In this document: piece after piece, positions 36,231 to 43,667 of the stretch | Numbering within the stretch: the first letter of the stretch is position 1 | Layout of the letters: each line of letters opens with the position of its first letter | Source: Pseudanabaena sp. | Lineage (GTDB): Bacteria; Cyanobacteriota; Cyanobacteriia; Pseudanabaenales; Pseudanabaenaceae | NCBI GenBank assembly: GCA_003249015.1 | Contig: QBLS01000019.1 | Location: forward strand, 1 to 64,000 | DNA length: 64,000 nucleotides | Reading direction: 5' to 3' | The notes under the pieces: model-generated | Told to the model about the DNA's origin: nothing | Seen by the model: only the letters and a program-made list of their open reading frames with translations | The model's database searches: none | Translations under genes and position numbers: made by a program

Positions 36231-36261
36231 GTTATATTTCTTTACATAAGGAAATTACAAA
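36231..36261 (+). promoter_or_regulatory. HLR1-like RpaB-type site upstream of the hli gene
   Basis: GTTATATT, two bases, then TTTACATA (36231-36248) fits the two-half-site HLR1 pattern of high-light promoters with one mismatch; a further ATTACAAA follows at 36254-36261. It sits 30-46 bases before the ATG, close for an activator site, so repression in low light is the more likely mode. RpaB is known to bind such elements; binding here is inferred. Confidence 0.5.
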
Positions 36262-36276
36262 GAAGGGATTAAGCAA

Positions 36277-36486
36277 ATGGCAAACGGATACACAGTCAAC
36301 GAGCGCGGCATTCTCAACAACTTTGCAGTCGAGCCAACAATGTATGTTGATGATGTTGACCAAGCTGGATTTACCCCCTACGCAGAATTACTCAACGGTA
36401 GACTAGCGATGATTGGCTTTGTATCTCTGCTGATTCTTGAAGTTTCCACTGGGCATGGTTTGATTTGGTGGCTCGGTAACTTCTAA
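36277..36486 (+). CDS. High-light-inducible / CAB-like protein (HLIP)
   Basis: A 69-residue one-helix protein. [19 protein letters not shown] at residues 34-52 is the chlorophyll-binding helix with the Glu-Asn-Arg ligand pattern (ExxNxR). A soluble N-terminus of about 30 residues precedes it and a hydrophobic tail (GLIWWLGNF) follows. HLIPs dimerise in the thylakoid membrane, bind chlorophyll and carotenoid, and protect photosystem assembly. AGAAGGGA about 8 bases before the ATG is the ribosome binding site. Length and motif leave little doubt. Confidence 0.93.
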   Translation: MANGYTVNERGILNNFAVEPTMYVDDVDQAGFTPYAELLNGRLAMIGFVSLLILEVSTGHGLIWWLGNF

Positions 36487-36540
36487 GGACTAATTGTTCC
36501 TAATCAAAATGTTCGAGACAAAGTAAAAACGATTCTTCGA

Positions 36541-36563
36541 CCCTACCAATGGTAGGGTTTTTT
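36541..36563 (+). terminator. Terminator of the hli gene
   Basis: CCCTACC, AAT, GGTAGGG, then TTTTTT. It lies between the convergent hli and marR genes. Confidence 0.9.
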
Positions 36564-37017
36564 ATTGCGCCGAGTTACTTAGTAGGCGATCGCATATTTG
36601 CTGTAAAGTTCTTGCCTCATCCTCTGAGATATGACTAGCAAAATATTCAGAAATCCCTTCCCCATAAACTATCCACATCTTTTGTTGCATCGCTAAACCT
36701 GCCTCCGTTAAGACTGCGTAAGTCCCGCGCCGATCGCTGGGACAGGATTTTCGATAAAGTAAATCTGCTTTTTCAAGGCGATCAACAAGTCGCGTTAGGT
36801 TACTACGGCTTAGTAAAACTTTTTCAGCTAACTCACTCAATCGTAAGCAGTAATCAGGAGCTTCCTTGAGTGAGAACAGCACGTCATACCACTCTAAAGG
36901 TGGCAAATTGGCTTGAGTAAGTTTTTCGGCAATGCGATCAAGCAATCTAGTATGAACGGTCAAAAGCGATCGCCAAGCTGAATTTCGCAAAGGATCTAAG
37001 TCTGAATTGGTTGACAT
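36562..37017 (-). CDS. MarR family transcriptional regulator
   Basis: 151 residues from the ATG at 37017; an in-frame TTG at 37032 is less likely. The winged helix-turn-helix core is LSELAEKVLLSRSNLTRLVDRLE followed by the wing SDRRGTYAVLTEAG (DRR and the TxAG signature). MarR proteins bind DNA as dimers and usually repress a divergent gene until a phenolic or oxidant ligand binds. Here the divergent gene is a glutathione S-transferase, and two TTGCAAGTGCAA sites stand between the genes. Confidence 0.9.
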   Translation of the reverse strand: MSTNSDLDPLRNSAWRSLLTVHTRLLDRIAEKLTQANLPPLEWYDVLFSLKEAPDYCLRLSELAEKVLLSRSNLTRLVDRLEKADLLYRKSCPSDRRGTYAVLTEAGLAMQQKMWIVYGEGISEYFASHISEDEARTLQQICDRLLSNSAQ

Positions 37018-37065
37018 ACTTGCAGTATCCAAAAAAATTGTTGCAATTATAAAAATAGGCTCTAT

Positions 37066-37095
37066 AGAGGCAGCGCTATGCGCTGCCTCTATTTT
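37066..37095. repeat. Hairpin between divergent marR and GST genes
   Basis: AGAGGCAGCGC, TAT, GCGCTGCCTCT, then ATTTTTGG. It has terminator form although it lies between two divergent promoters, so it is better read as an inserted palindrome that could insulate them. Confidence 0.75.
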
Positions 37096-37100
37096 TGGGA

Positions 37101-37158
37101 TTTTAGTTGCAAGTGCAATTAAATATGCTAAATTAATTTTAGTTGCAAGTGCAATTAA
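37101..37158. promoter_or_regulatory. Duplicated MarR-type operator
   Basis: A 22-base sequence (TTTTAGTTGCAAGTGCAATTAA) occurs at 37101-37122 and 37137-37158. Each contains the palindrome TTGCA-AG-TGCAA. Half-site relatives (TTGTTGCAAT at 37039 and AATGCAACTA at 37162) flank them. The arrangement fits cooperative binding of the adjacent MarR protein over both promoters. Confidence 0.65.
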
Positions 37159-37204
37159 TGTAAATGCAACTATATGTAAATATTAGCCACACTTACAAAT
37201 TGCC

Positions 37205-37867
37205 ATGTTGCCTAAACTCAAGCTAATCAGCCATACCCTTTGTCCCTACGTGCAGCGATCGCTGATTACCGTCCTTGAAAAACAAATTCCTTGCGATCGC
37301 GAATATATTGACCTAGCCAATAAGCCTGACTGGTTTCTCAAAATTTCGCCACTGGGAAAAGTTCCACTTCTACTTGTTGATGATGAAGTTCTATTTGAAT
37401 CAGCCGTAATTTGTGAATATCTTGATGAAATTACTCCAGATTCATTACATCCACTCGATTCTTTTACGAAGGCTAAACATCGCTCATGGATCGAGTTTGG
37501 CTCTAATCTATTAGCAAAAATCGCGGGATTCTATGCCGCCAAGGATCAAGAAACCTTTGAAGCAAAACGTTTAGATTTGATTGCAAATTTAGAACTGCTA
37601 GAAGCACAACTCACTACATCACCATTCTTTGCGGGTGAAAAGTTTTCTTTGATTGATGCCGTCTATGCACCAATCTTTCGCTACTTCGTTGCCTTTGATC
37701 GCTATCAAAATTTTGGCTTTAGCGATCGCACTCCCAAGGTTAATGACTGGCGTGAGGCTCTATTTCAAAGACCATCGGTTCAGCAAGCTGTTGCCGAAAA
37801 TTATTACGATTTACTTGATGAGTTCCTCAAAAAGCGAAATAGCTTTTTAGCGGAACTAATTAAATAG
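37205..37867 (+). CDS. Glutathione S-transferase family protein
   Basis: 220 residues. The N-terminal thioredoxin-like domain has SHTLCPYVQRSLITVLEK, with Cys13-Pro-Tyr as the active-site region and PLGKVPLLLVDD with the cis-Pro. VLFESAVICEYLDE supplies the Glu-Ser pair that binds the gamma-glutamyl part of glutathione. The C-terminal helical domain follows. The CPY arrangement resembles omega or beta-type GSTs that act in thiol transfer or dehalogenation. Probably induced when the divergent MarR regulator releases its sites. The last codons are mirrored by the downstream palindrome. Confidence 0.9.
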   Translation: MLPKLKLISHTLCPYVQRSLITVLEKQIPCDREYIDLANKPDWFLKISPLGKVPLLLVDDEVLFESAVICEYLDEITPDSLHPLDSFTKAKHRSWIEFGSNLLAKIAGFYAAKDQETFEAKRLDLIANLELLEAQLTTSPFFAGEKFSLIDAVYAPIFRYFVAFDRYQNFGFSDRTPKVNDWREALFQRPSVQQAVAENYYDLLDEFLKKRNSFLAELIK

Positions 37868-37907
37868 GGATCGGGGGCAAAGAACCCGATCCCTATTTAA
37901 TTAGTTC
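37853..37907 (+). terminator. Perfect 23-bp palindrome including the GST gene end
   Basis: The left arm (37853-37875) starts with the last four sense codons of the GST gene and includes its TAG stop. The right arm (37885-37907) is the exact complement, with a 9-base loop. It is the second case in the window of a gene end copied in inverted orientation. There is no long T tract, so any termination would rest on the stem. Confidence 0.85.
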
Positions 37908-37921
37908 AACATGATTAAAAC

Positions 37922-37976
37922 CTAAAACCAGAGTTTGTTCCGCCCGCTTTGCGGGCGGAACAAACTCTGGTTTTAG
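37922..37976. repeat. Perfect 26-bp palindrome
   Basis: CTAAAACCAGAGTTTGTTCC with CGCCCGC next to it forms the stem, loop TTT. It is a close relative of the palindrome at 36036-36082. It separates the GST gene from the convergent methyltransferase gene. Confidence 0.9.
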
Positions 37977-37982
37977 CATAAC

Positions 37983-38831
37983 TTACACTTTTTGCCACAG
38001 TTGAATTTCATAACAAAGATGCTTATGGAAAATATTGGAAGCCTGTAAGCCTTCTTCCATCAGCTTGCTCAATAATTTGCCCAAAAAATATTGGAGAATC
38101 GCATAGATAGGTGGAACAGCGATCTTAATGAGACTAGCCACATATTTTCCCGTAGAGACTCCAAAAGTCTGAAAACTCTGCACACAGATATCTAGAGTTG
38201 GCGCGATATGTGGAGAAATATCATCAGTCTTGATCAGCTTAAACCCTGACTTCAACATTGCTTTATGCAGATCTTCGTTAATCAAACAATTAGAGAACAT
38301 TCCTTCCTTATAGGCTGCATCTTTCCGCAACATATCTGCTAATAACACATAGCTTCCCGATGTTGCTAATACTGCGGAACCTTCAGCGATCGCCTCTGGC
38401 GACATATATTGCGTACTTTCACTAAATAGAACTAGATCATAATTAGTCTGGGCGGAGTATTTCTGAGGATTGAGAACGAATTCTTGAAAAGTATCTACAT
38501 GAAATAAAGCTTTTCCGTTGGTGCGTTCTAGAAAGTTAGCTTGTTGCAGCGGATCAGGAGCTAAACCTTCAACTTTTAAACCCTTCGCAATCATCGCGAT
38601 CGCATTGTCACCATTGCCACAGCCCACATCTAATACTGTCTGAATATTGTCAGGTAGAAAAGATATAAGGTGCTCAGCATAAGCATCTTGAGCAGCCCGA
38701 AGTTTTGTGATTGTTAATTCTTCTGTTGGTGAGGGAATTGGTTCCCAATAGCCATAGTGTAAATGGGAAGACCCTGTAAGATCTCGGTAATACTGAAGAG
38801 CAGCATTTTGGTAGCGGATTACATTATTCAT
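37983..38831 (-). CDS. Class I SAM-dependent methyltransferase
   Basis: 282 residues. The N-terminus (RYQNAALQYYRDLTGSSHLHYGYWEP) is like that of sterol- or tocopherol-type methyltransferases. The SAM loop is VLDVGCGNGDNAIAMI near residue 67 and the motif-IV strand is YDLVLFSESTQYM. The C-terminal part, with LIKIAVPPIYAILQYFLGKLL, resembles a substrate or membrane-contact region. A small hydrophobic or quinone-like substrate is plausible but not shown. It stands alone. Confidence 0.8.
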   Translation of the reverse strand: MNNVIRYQNAALQYYRDLTGSSHLHYGYWEPIPSPTEELTITKLRAAQDAYAEHLISFLPDNIQTVLDVGCGNGDNAIAMIAKGLKVEGLAPDPLQQANFLERTNGKALFHVDTFQEFVLNPQKYSAQTNYDLVLFSESTQYMSPEAIAEGSAVLATSGSYVLLADMLRKDAAYKEGMFSNCLINEDLHKAMLKSGFKLIKTDDISPHIAPTLDICVQSFQTFGVSTGKYVASLIKIAVPPIYAILQYFLGKLLSKLMEEGLQASNIFHKHLCYEIQLWQKV

Positions 38832-38906
38832 AGGATAGCTAGTATAGCGGTTTTCTACTGAAGACTATGCAAACTGTGGAAAACCTCTGTAATACTAAAC
38901 TAAAGA

Positions 38907-38945
38907 AGTAGTGAAGTATTACGCTCCTTGCGGTACTTCACTACT
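38907..38945. repeat. Inverted repeat AGTAGTGAAGTA
   Basis: AGTAGTGAAGTA and TACTTCACTACT pair around a GC-containing centre (TTACGCTCCTTGCGG). It lies in the divergent region between the methyltransferase and pmbA-like genes. Confidence 0.65.
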
Positions 38946-38989
38946 CCTTTAGGACTATCTCGCAAATCTCTTCATTAACTCTTATCTTT

Positions 38990-40300
38990 ATGTCTACTAA
39001 TCCCGAACAATTGCTAGAACTAGCCCTCAAATCTGGTGTGGAGGCAGCGGAAGTATATTTATCGGGCATGGCTTCCCGTCCTGTGTTTTTTGAAGCCAAT
39101 CGCCTCAAACAAATTGAAAGTATCGACTCTGAGGGGATCGGGCTACGCATCTGGAAGGGTGGCAAGGTGGGCTTAGTCTCGGCATATGGTGACGTTGAGC
39201 CAGCCGATTTGGTCGAACAGGCGATCGCTTTGAGCGCTCTCAATGAACCCGAAGAAATCTTGTTGCGTGATTCCACAGTGGCTAACTATCCCACCGAACT
39301 AGGAAGTGAGATCAGCCTAGAGACGATGATTGACGGGGCTAATCAAGCGATCGCTCAAGTGCGATCTCTATATCCTGACGCAATCTGTGGCGCGGAGTGG
39401 GATTGTAGCCGCGAAACGGTGAGAATCATTAATAGCAAGGGCTTGGATTGTGGTTATACAGACATTACTGTGGATGGATCGCTGAGTGCAGAGTTAACTA
39501 GGGGCGATGACTTTCTTAATGTTTGGTATGGGCAGTCAGAACGGGGAAATATTGATCCCGATGCGATCGCCCAACAGGTTTTACGAAGACTTAAATGGGC
39601 AAATAAAAATGTCCCTATCCGTTCTAGTCAAAAAACACCTGTAATTTTCACAGCCAAAGCCTCAGAGCTATTGTGGGGAGTTGTGGCGATCGCGATGAGT
39701 AGCCGACAAGTGCAGCAAAAGACTACACCTTGGCTCGATAAGCTCGGTCAGCCTGTAATTTCGAGTATGTTTTCCGTTAGTCAGCAACCTGATTTTGGCA
39801 TTTATAGTTCACCCTTTGATGATGAAGGCACGCCGACCCAAGCAGTTACTTGGATTGATGCTGGTGTTTTAAAGGGCTTTTATGGAGATATTCGCACTTG
39901 CCAAGAACTAGGGATTAAGGCTACTGGCAACGGCTTTCGGGGCGGTTTGGGTAACTATCCTAGCCCTGCGCTATTTAATTTGGCGATCGCTGTTAACCAG
40001 TCTGAAAAAATCATTCAAGGCGAAATCTTAGAGCTAGCCGCCACCCTAAAAAACGGCTTAATTGTCGATCAAGTTTTAGGAGATGATCCCGATCTAGCAG
40101 GTAATTTTTCGGTGAATATCGATTTGGGCTACTTGGTCAAAAATGGAGAAATTGTCGGGCGAGTGAAGGATACGATGCTATCAGGCAATGCTTACACTGC
40201 TCTCAATCAAGTCTTGGCTGTCAGTAGTGAGCAGCAGTGGCAAGGTTCGTTATACACTCCCGCAATAGTTGTTAACGGGTTGTCAATTACTGCTGAGTAG
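38990..40300 (+). CDS. PmbA/TldE-like metalloprotease-family protein
   Basis: 436 residues with the TldD/PmbA fold: GVEAAEVYLSG and RIWKGGKVGLVSAYGD near the N-terminus, and GLGNYPSPALFNLAI near residue 323. It lacks the HExxxH zinc motif of the TldD partner, as expected for the PmbA/TldE half of the heterodimer. In other bacteria the pair digests peptides during antibiotic-peptide maturation and toxin-antitoxin turnover. The tldD gene is not in the window. ATG 38990 is accepted because the family starts a few residues before the first helix. Confidence 0.85.
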   Translation: MSTNPEQLLELALKSGVEAAEVYLSGMASRPVFFEANRLKQIESIDSEGIGLRIWKGGKVGLVSAYGDVEPADLVEQAIALSALNEPEEILLRDSTVANYPTELGSEISLETMIDGANQAIAQVRSLYPDAICGAEWDCSRETVRIINSKGLDCGYTDITVDGSLSAELTRGDDFLNVWYGQSERGNIDPDAIAQQVLRRLKWANKNVPIRSSQKTPVIFTAKASELLWGVVAIAMSSRQVQQKTTPWLDKLGQPVISSMFSVSQQPDFGIYSSPFDDEGTPTQAVTWIDAGVLKGFYGDIRTCQELGIKATGNGFRGGLGNYPSPALFNLAIAVNQSEKIIQGEILELAATLKNGLIVDQVLGDDPDLAGNFSVNIDLGYLVKNGEIVGRVKDTMLSGNAYTALNQVLAVSSEQQWQGSLYTPAIVVNGLSITAE

Positions 40301-40321
40301 TACGGCAATTTTAATGCGATA

Positions 40322-40444
40322 TTATCCCGAAAATCCTTTTAGTGGCTCAAGATCTGGAATTTCAGACAGTGTTTGAGAAGTTCCAATTGCTTCAATAGAA
40401 GCTGTGCTAGTCAGCAAAGATTCTTTGATTCCTGCTTGGCTCAC
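40322..40444 (-). CDS. Possible 40-residue small protein
   Basis: A GTG-started frame of 40 codons reads VSQAGIKESLLTSTASIEAI then GTSQTLSEIPDLEPLKGFSG and stops at TAA. Composition is protein-like (Ser, Thr, Leu, Glu rich, no Cys), but the start lacks a good Shine-Dalgarno sequence. It is convergent with the pmbA-like gene. It could be a small peptide, a remnant of a larger gene, or chance. Confidence 0.3.
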   Translation of the reverse strand: MSQAGIKESLLTSTASIEAIGTSQTLSEIPDLEPLKGFSG

Positions 40445-40590
40445 GGTTGTTCTTTTTTCTGAACAATCTATATTGCAATTATATCGCCATCAGTCTTTCT
40501 GAGAGATCAGAGATCTTGTTATAAGCAAGATTGGAGATCGCACTAAATTTATCGATTTATAGCAAAGTAAGAGTTCGTTAGTACAAATCA

Positions 40591-40643
40591 AAACCCAGAA
40601 GGCGAGTGGCGGCGCGTAGCGCCGCCACTCGCCTTCTGGGTTT
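40591..40643. repeat. Perfect 25-bp GC-core palindrome
   Basis: AAACCCAGAAGGCGAGTGGC plus GGCGC forms the stem with loop GTA; TATGTCCTAA follows as in the 47401 element. It stands 5 bases beyond the 3' end of the PD-(D/E)XK-HEPN gene and marks the edge of the cassette. Confidence 0.9.
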
Positions 40644-40648
40644 ATGTC

Positions 40649-41359
40649 CTAAGCAAAACTTTTTTTGCTATATATCTGCCACATTGCGATTAACTCATTA
40701 ACAAGCACCTGCAATTGTTTTGTCGGTTCATCAAGATTAGATATTTGATAACCGTGGGTAAGGCGATCGCGTACAGTTTGAATTACTCTCACTTGATCAA
40801 ACTGCTCCATCGAAAGCTCACCTTGAGAATACAAATGATTAATTAAAGAGTTAGCAGGAAAGTGTTCTATTGGAATTGCAACTTGCCTAGCTTGACGACG
40901 CATGGCTGCTTCCAAAATTCCCCATAAAGACAAAAATGCAACTTCCACTTCTCCAATCTCTAAAAATCTTTCAGCCTGTTCTTGGCGTTGTAACATCTGT
41001 TCCCAAGTCAGCAGTTCACTATCATCTTTAGGATCGCCCGAAGATATATCTTCTTCAGTGATCAATAAAAATCTCCAACCATGATGCTGAGCTACTATTT
41101 CGGCAATTTCTCGATAGCGATCGACTGAGATTTTAGCAATTGAGTTTTTAAGTTCGATTATGTAACCTTCATCCGATCCCTTTCTCACTATCAGATCTGG
41201 ATAATAATTTCCCAAGTCAAAAGGAATCAAGGATTTAGAAGGCTCGATCACAACTTCAAATCCTTGCAATCTATATTTTTCGGCAATTCCTTGCAATCTA
41301 TTTGTTTCTAAAACTTTAGTGTCTAAACCATTTTTAGCTAATTTAGAATCAACACTCAT
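40649..41359 (-). CDS. PD-(D/E)XK nuclease-HEPN fusion protein
   Basis: 236 residues. The start is placed at ATG 41359 because GGAGGA ends 6 bases before it; the frame is open a further 14 codons upstream. Residues about 15-100 form a restriction-endonuclease-like domain with YYPDLIV, then YIIELKN: the PD-(D/E)XK Asp, Glu and Lys. Residues about 125-236 are helical and contain RDRLTHGY, the RxxxxH motif of HEPN RNases. A DNase plus RNase-type domain in one protein is typical of defence or toxin effectors. It lies 46 bases after the zinc-ribbon gene and is almost surely co-transcribed with it. Confidence 0.65.
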   Translation of the reverse strand: MSVDSKLAKNGLDTKVLETNRLQGIAEKYRLQGFEVVIEPSKSLIPFDLGNYYPDLIVRKGSDEGYIIELKNSIAKISVDRYREIAEIVAQHHGWRFLLITEEDISSGDPKDDSELLTWEQMLQRQEQAERFLEIGEVEVAFLSLWGILEAAMRRQARQVAIPIEHFPANSLINHLYSQGELSMEQFDQVRVIQTVRDRLTHGYQISNLDEPTKQLQVLVNELIAMWQIYSKKSFA

Positions 41360-41405
41360 AAATAGTCCTCCAAATAATCGCACCATATGATCGGCGATCA
41401 CACTT

Positions 41406-42536
41406 TTAATACAAAGTATTTTGCACCATGTTTTCCCACATAGTCTCTCGCTGTAATTCCTTCCCTTGAGAAATTACAGTACCAAATGTATCATCCACAA
41501 TGCGCCTACCATCTTTGTATACATGAACATGTATACCCTTTTCTTGCGGGCGGTTTGCCGTCCACAAAACTGCTGGAGTAGATGCCCATAACTCAAACTT
41601 TAGCCCAGCATAATCATCTAGGCATAAAGTTCTGTCAGGAAAAGTATACGTATTACTATTACTAAACTGATCATGCAATGGTTTTAACGGAGTTGAAACG
41701 ATGGGTTCTGAGCTCCAAATGCTGTCATTCCCACAGTTACCGCAAAAATGCTTTTTGTGTGGACTAACTGCGAAGTCCCCTAAATCAAGATGGGGATAGC
41801 CACACTTTTTACATGTAACGCAAGACATATTTCGACCCTCCTCAATTGAGCGGACAAACTCAAATGCAGCGGGAGGTGTTATTTGGATTTTTGTAATCTC
41901 TGGATTGGCAAATAAGCTCATTTCTGCATTGTAAGAACAAACAATAGCGTCAAAATCACTGTCCACTGCCTTGTTTGCCTTATTGCCAAATCGCTTGTGT
42001 ACATGAATTTTTGGAGCCCTTTTTTCAATGCTTTCTGAAGATAACGCTGGAGGAAGGGAGCACCAAATGCCAATCTCTTCAAAGTCCTTAAACTCAATTT
42101 CTAATGGGTTAATGACATAGCTCATCTTAATGAGATGATTACTACAATTCACTTCTCCTGATTCAGAGGCGGCGGCATAGTCAGCTTTTACCCCCCAGTG
42201 TATCTGATGTGTTTTGCAGTACCACCTTTTTGCCCCATTCCGAAATTTACCAGCAGGAATTATTTGACAAGGAAGAATAGCATCGTCACCAGATGTTCCT
42301 TCAAACATACCGAAGGCTTCCTCTGAGCTAACCGCAATATTTCCGATCGTTCGACCAGGAGCCCAACAAACAGCATCGGCTGCGCTATAGTCATCATGAG
42401 AAAAATCAATGTCTTCTTCCTCCCCTACTTTACAAATGTATTCCTTCTTCGCCATTCCAGTGCCTTTATTTGACCACTCACATTCCCAGACCTCCACTTT
42501 TTGAGTATCTTTGTTGATTCTTCTCGAATAAAACAT
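41406..42536 (-). CDS. Unknown zinc-ribbon protein of the nuclease cassette
   Basis: 376 residues from ATG 42536; a TTG 16 codons upstream is also open. I do not recognise the protein as a whole. Two CxxC pairs (CKKCGYPHLDLGDF and HFCGNCGNDS) near residues 245-270 form a zinc ribbon, with PHKKH between them. The N-terminal 130 residues contain WYCKTHQIHWGVKAD with further Cys and His. The C-terminal 110 residues form a separate part (FPDRTLCLDDYAGLKFELW). It could be a sensor, nucleic-acid-binding or adaptor protein for the nuclease-HEPN partner. Confidence 0.5.
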   Translation of the reverse strand: MFYSRRINKDTQKVEVWECEWSNKGTGMAKKEYICKVGEEEDIDFSHDDYSAADAVCWAPGRTIGNIAVSSEEAFGMFEGTSGDDAILPCQIIPAGKFRNGAKRWYCKTHQIHWGVKADYAAASESGEVNCSNHLIKMSYVINPLEIEFKDFEEIGIWCSLPPALSSESIEKRAPKIHVHKRFGNKANKAVDSDFDAIVCSYNAEMSLFANPEITKIQITPPAAFEFVRSIEEGRNMSCVTCKKCGYPHLDLGDFAVSPHKKHFCGNCGNDSIWSSEPIVSTPLKPLHDQFSNSNTYTFPDRTLCLDDYAGLKFELWASTPAVLWTANRPQEKGIHVHVYKDGRRIVDDTFGTVISQGKELQRETMWENMVQNTLY

Positions 42537-42728
42537 ATCTTTCTTAAGTAATGGTGTTTTAGATGTAATTTGCTCAACTAGCAATTAAACAGATAGTTAC
42601 TGTCTGACTAACATAAATTTAGTTTAGTAGATGGAAAGTTTTTGCTGATATTTATCTGCTTAAATTTGAAAGTAGCTTGTAATAAGTTAATTGAAAAACA
42701 GGGGTGTTCATTTTGCGGGAGGTTATAG

Positions 42729-43580
42729 TTAGCTTTCAGTTTTCTTGCTACTAAATCTCTGAGTCAAACCCTCCCCAACTAGCGATAAACCGATCGCCAT
42801 AAAAGTAATCGCCATTCCTGGGAAAACGGTTGTCCACCAGATATTTTCACCAGTGGAGAGTGCGTCTAGGGCTTGCTTGAGATCGTGACCCCATTCAGGG
42901 ACATTTTCGGGAATGCCTAAGCCCAAAAAGCCTAAACCAGCCAGAGTCAAAATTGCATCAGCGGCATTTAGAGTGAAAATTGCGGGTAAGCTTTGGATCA
43001 CGTTGGGCGCGAGATATTTAATTAGGATTGTCTTCGTGTCAGCACCGATCGCTTGAGCCGCTTCAATATAAACTTCAGTTTTTGTACTCACAGTTTGATT
43101 GCGGATCACTCGAAAATATTGAGGGATATAGGCAATGCTGAGAGCGATCGCCGCATTCCAGACTCCAGCACCGACCACAAAGGCGATCGTCAACGACAGC
43201 AACAAACTAGGCAATGTATAGATGGCATCCATCAGAAATACTAAGCCACGATCTAGCCAGCCGCCCTTATAGCCGCTTAGCATTCCCAAGGGTACGCCCA
43301 CCACTAGGCTGATCAAAGTAGAAATAATTGTTACTTGCCATGCCACGCCTGCTCCTGCAATTGTCCTTGTAAATACATCATGTCCCTGTAGATCTGTACC
43401 GAACCAATGTTTTGATGAAGGTGGTTCATGGATGGCATTGCTCAAAAACTCACTGGGATCAGTCAATAATCCTATGGCTTGCAAGATCGGCGCAGCGATC
43501 GCCATTAGCAAAAAGACGGCACTGATGGTGTAGCCAACCGACATTAGCCTCTGAGAAACTGACTGATCTGACGATTTCAT
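42729..43580 (-). CDS. Dipeptide/oligopeptide-type ABC transporter permease (DppC-like)
   Basis: 283 residues with six predicted membrane helices. The N-terminal periplasmic-loop signature HWFGTDLQGHDVFTR and the EAA loop IEAAQAIGADTKTILIKYLAPN identify the DppC/OppC family. It would form half of the channel of an importer for peptides or nickel. No partner permease, ATPase or binding protein is adjacent, so the other subunits must lie elsewhere. Start at ATG 43580. Confidence 0.88.
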   Translation of the reverse strand: MKSSDQSVSQRLMSVGYTISAVFLLMAIAAPILQAIGLLTDPSEFLSNAIHEPPSSKHWFGTDLQGHDVFTRTIAGAGVAWQVTIISTLISLVVGVPLGMLSGYKGGWLDRGLVFLMDAIYTLPSLLLSLTIAFVVGAGVWNAAIALSIAYIPQYFRVIRNQTVSTKTEVYIEAAQAIGADTKTILIKYLAPNVIQSLPAIFTLNAADAILTLAGLGFLGLGIPENVPEWGHDLKQALDALSTGENIWWTTVFPGMAITFMAIGLSLVGEGLTQRFSSKKTES

Positions 43581-43667
43581 AGGATTTGGATAATTTCATT
43601 GTTTTGTACTATACCGCGATCGCTAATTCTAGTTAAAATTAGAATCCTGGGATCGTAGGTAAAAAAT

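Larger units (their letters stand above)
40301..40648. other. Gap between the pmbA-like gene and the nuclease cassette
   Basis: It contains one possible 40-codon gene (minus strand, annotated separately) and the palindrome at 40591-40643. Nothing else was recognised. Confidence 0.5.
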
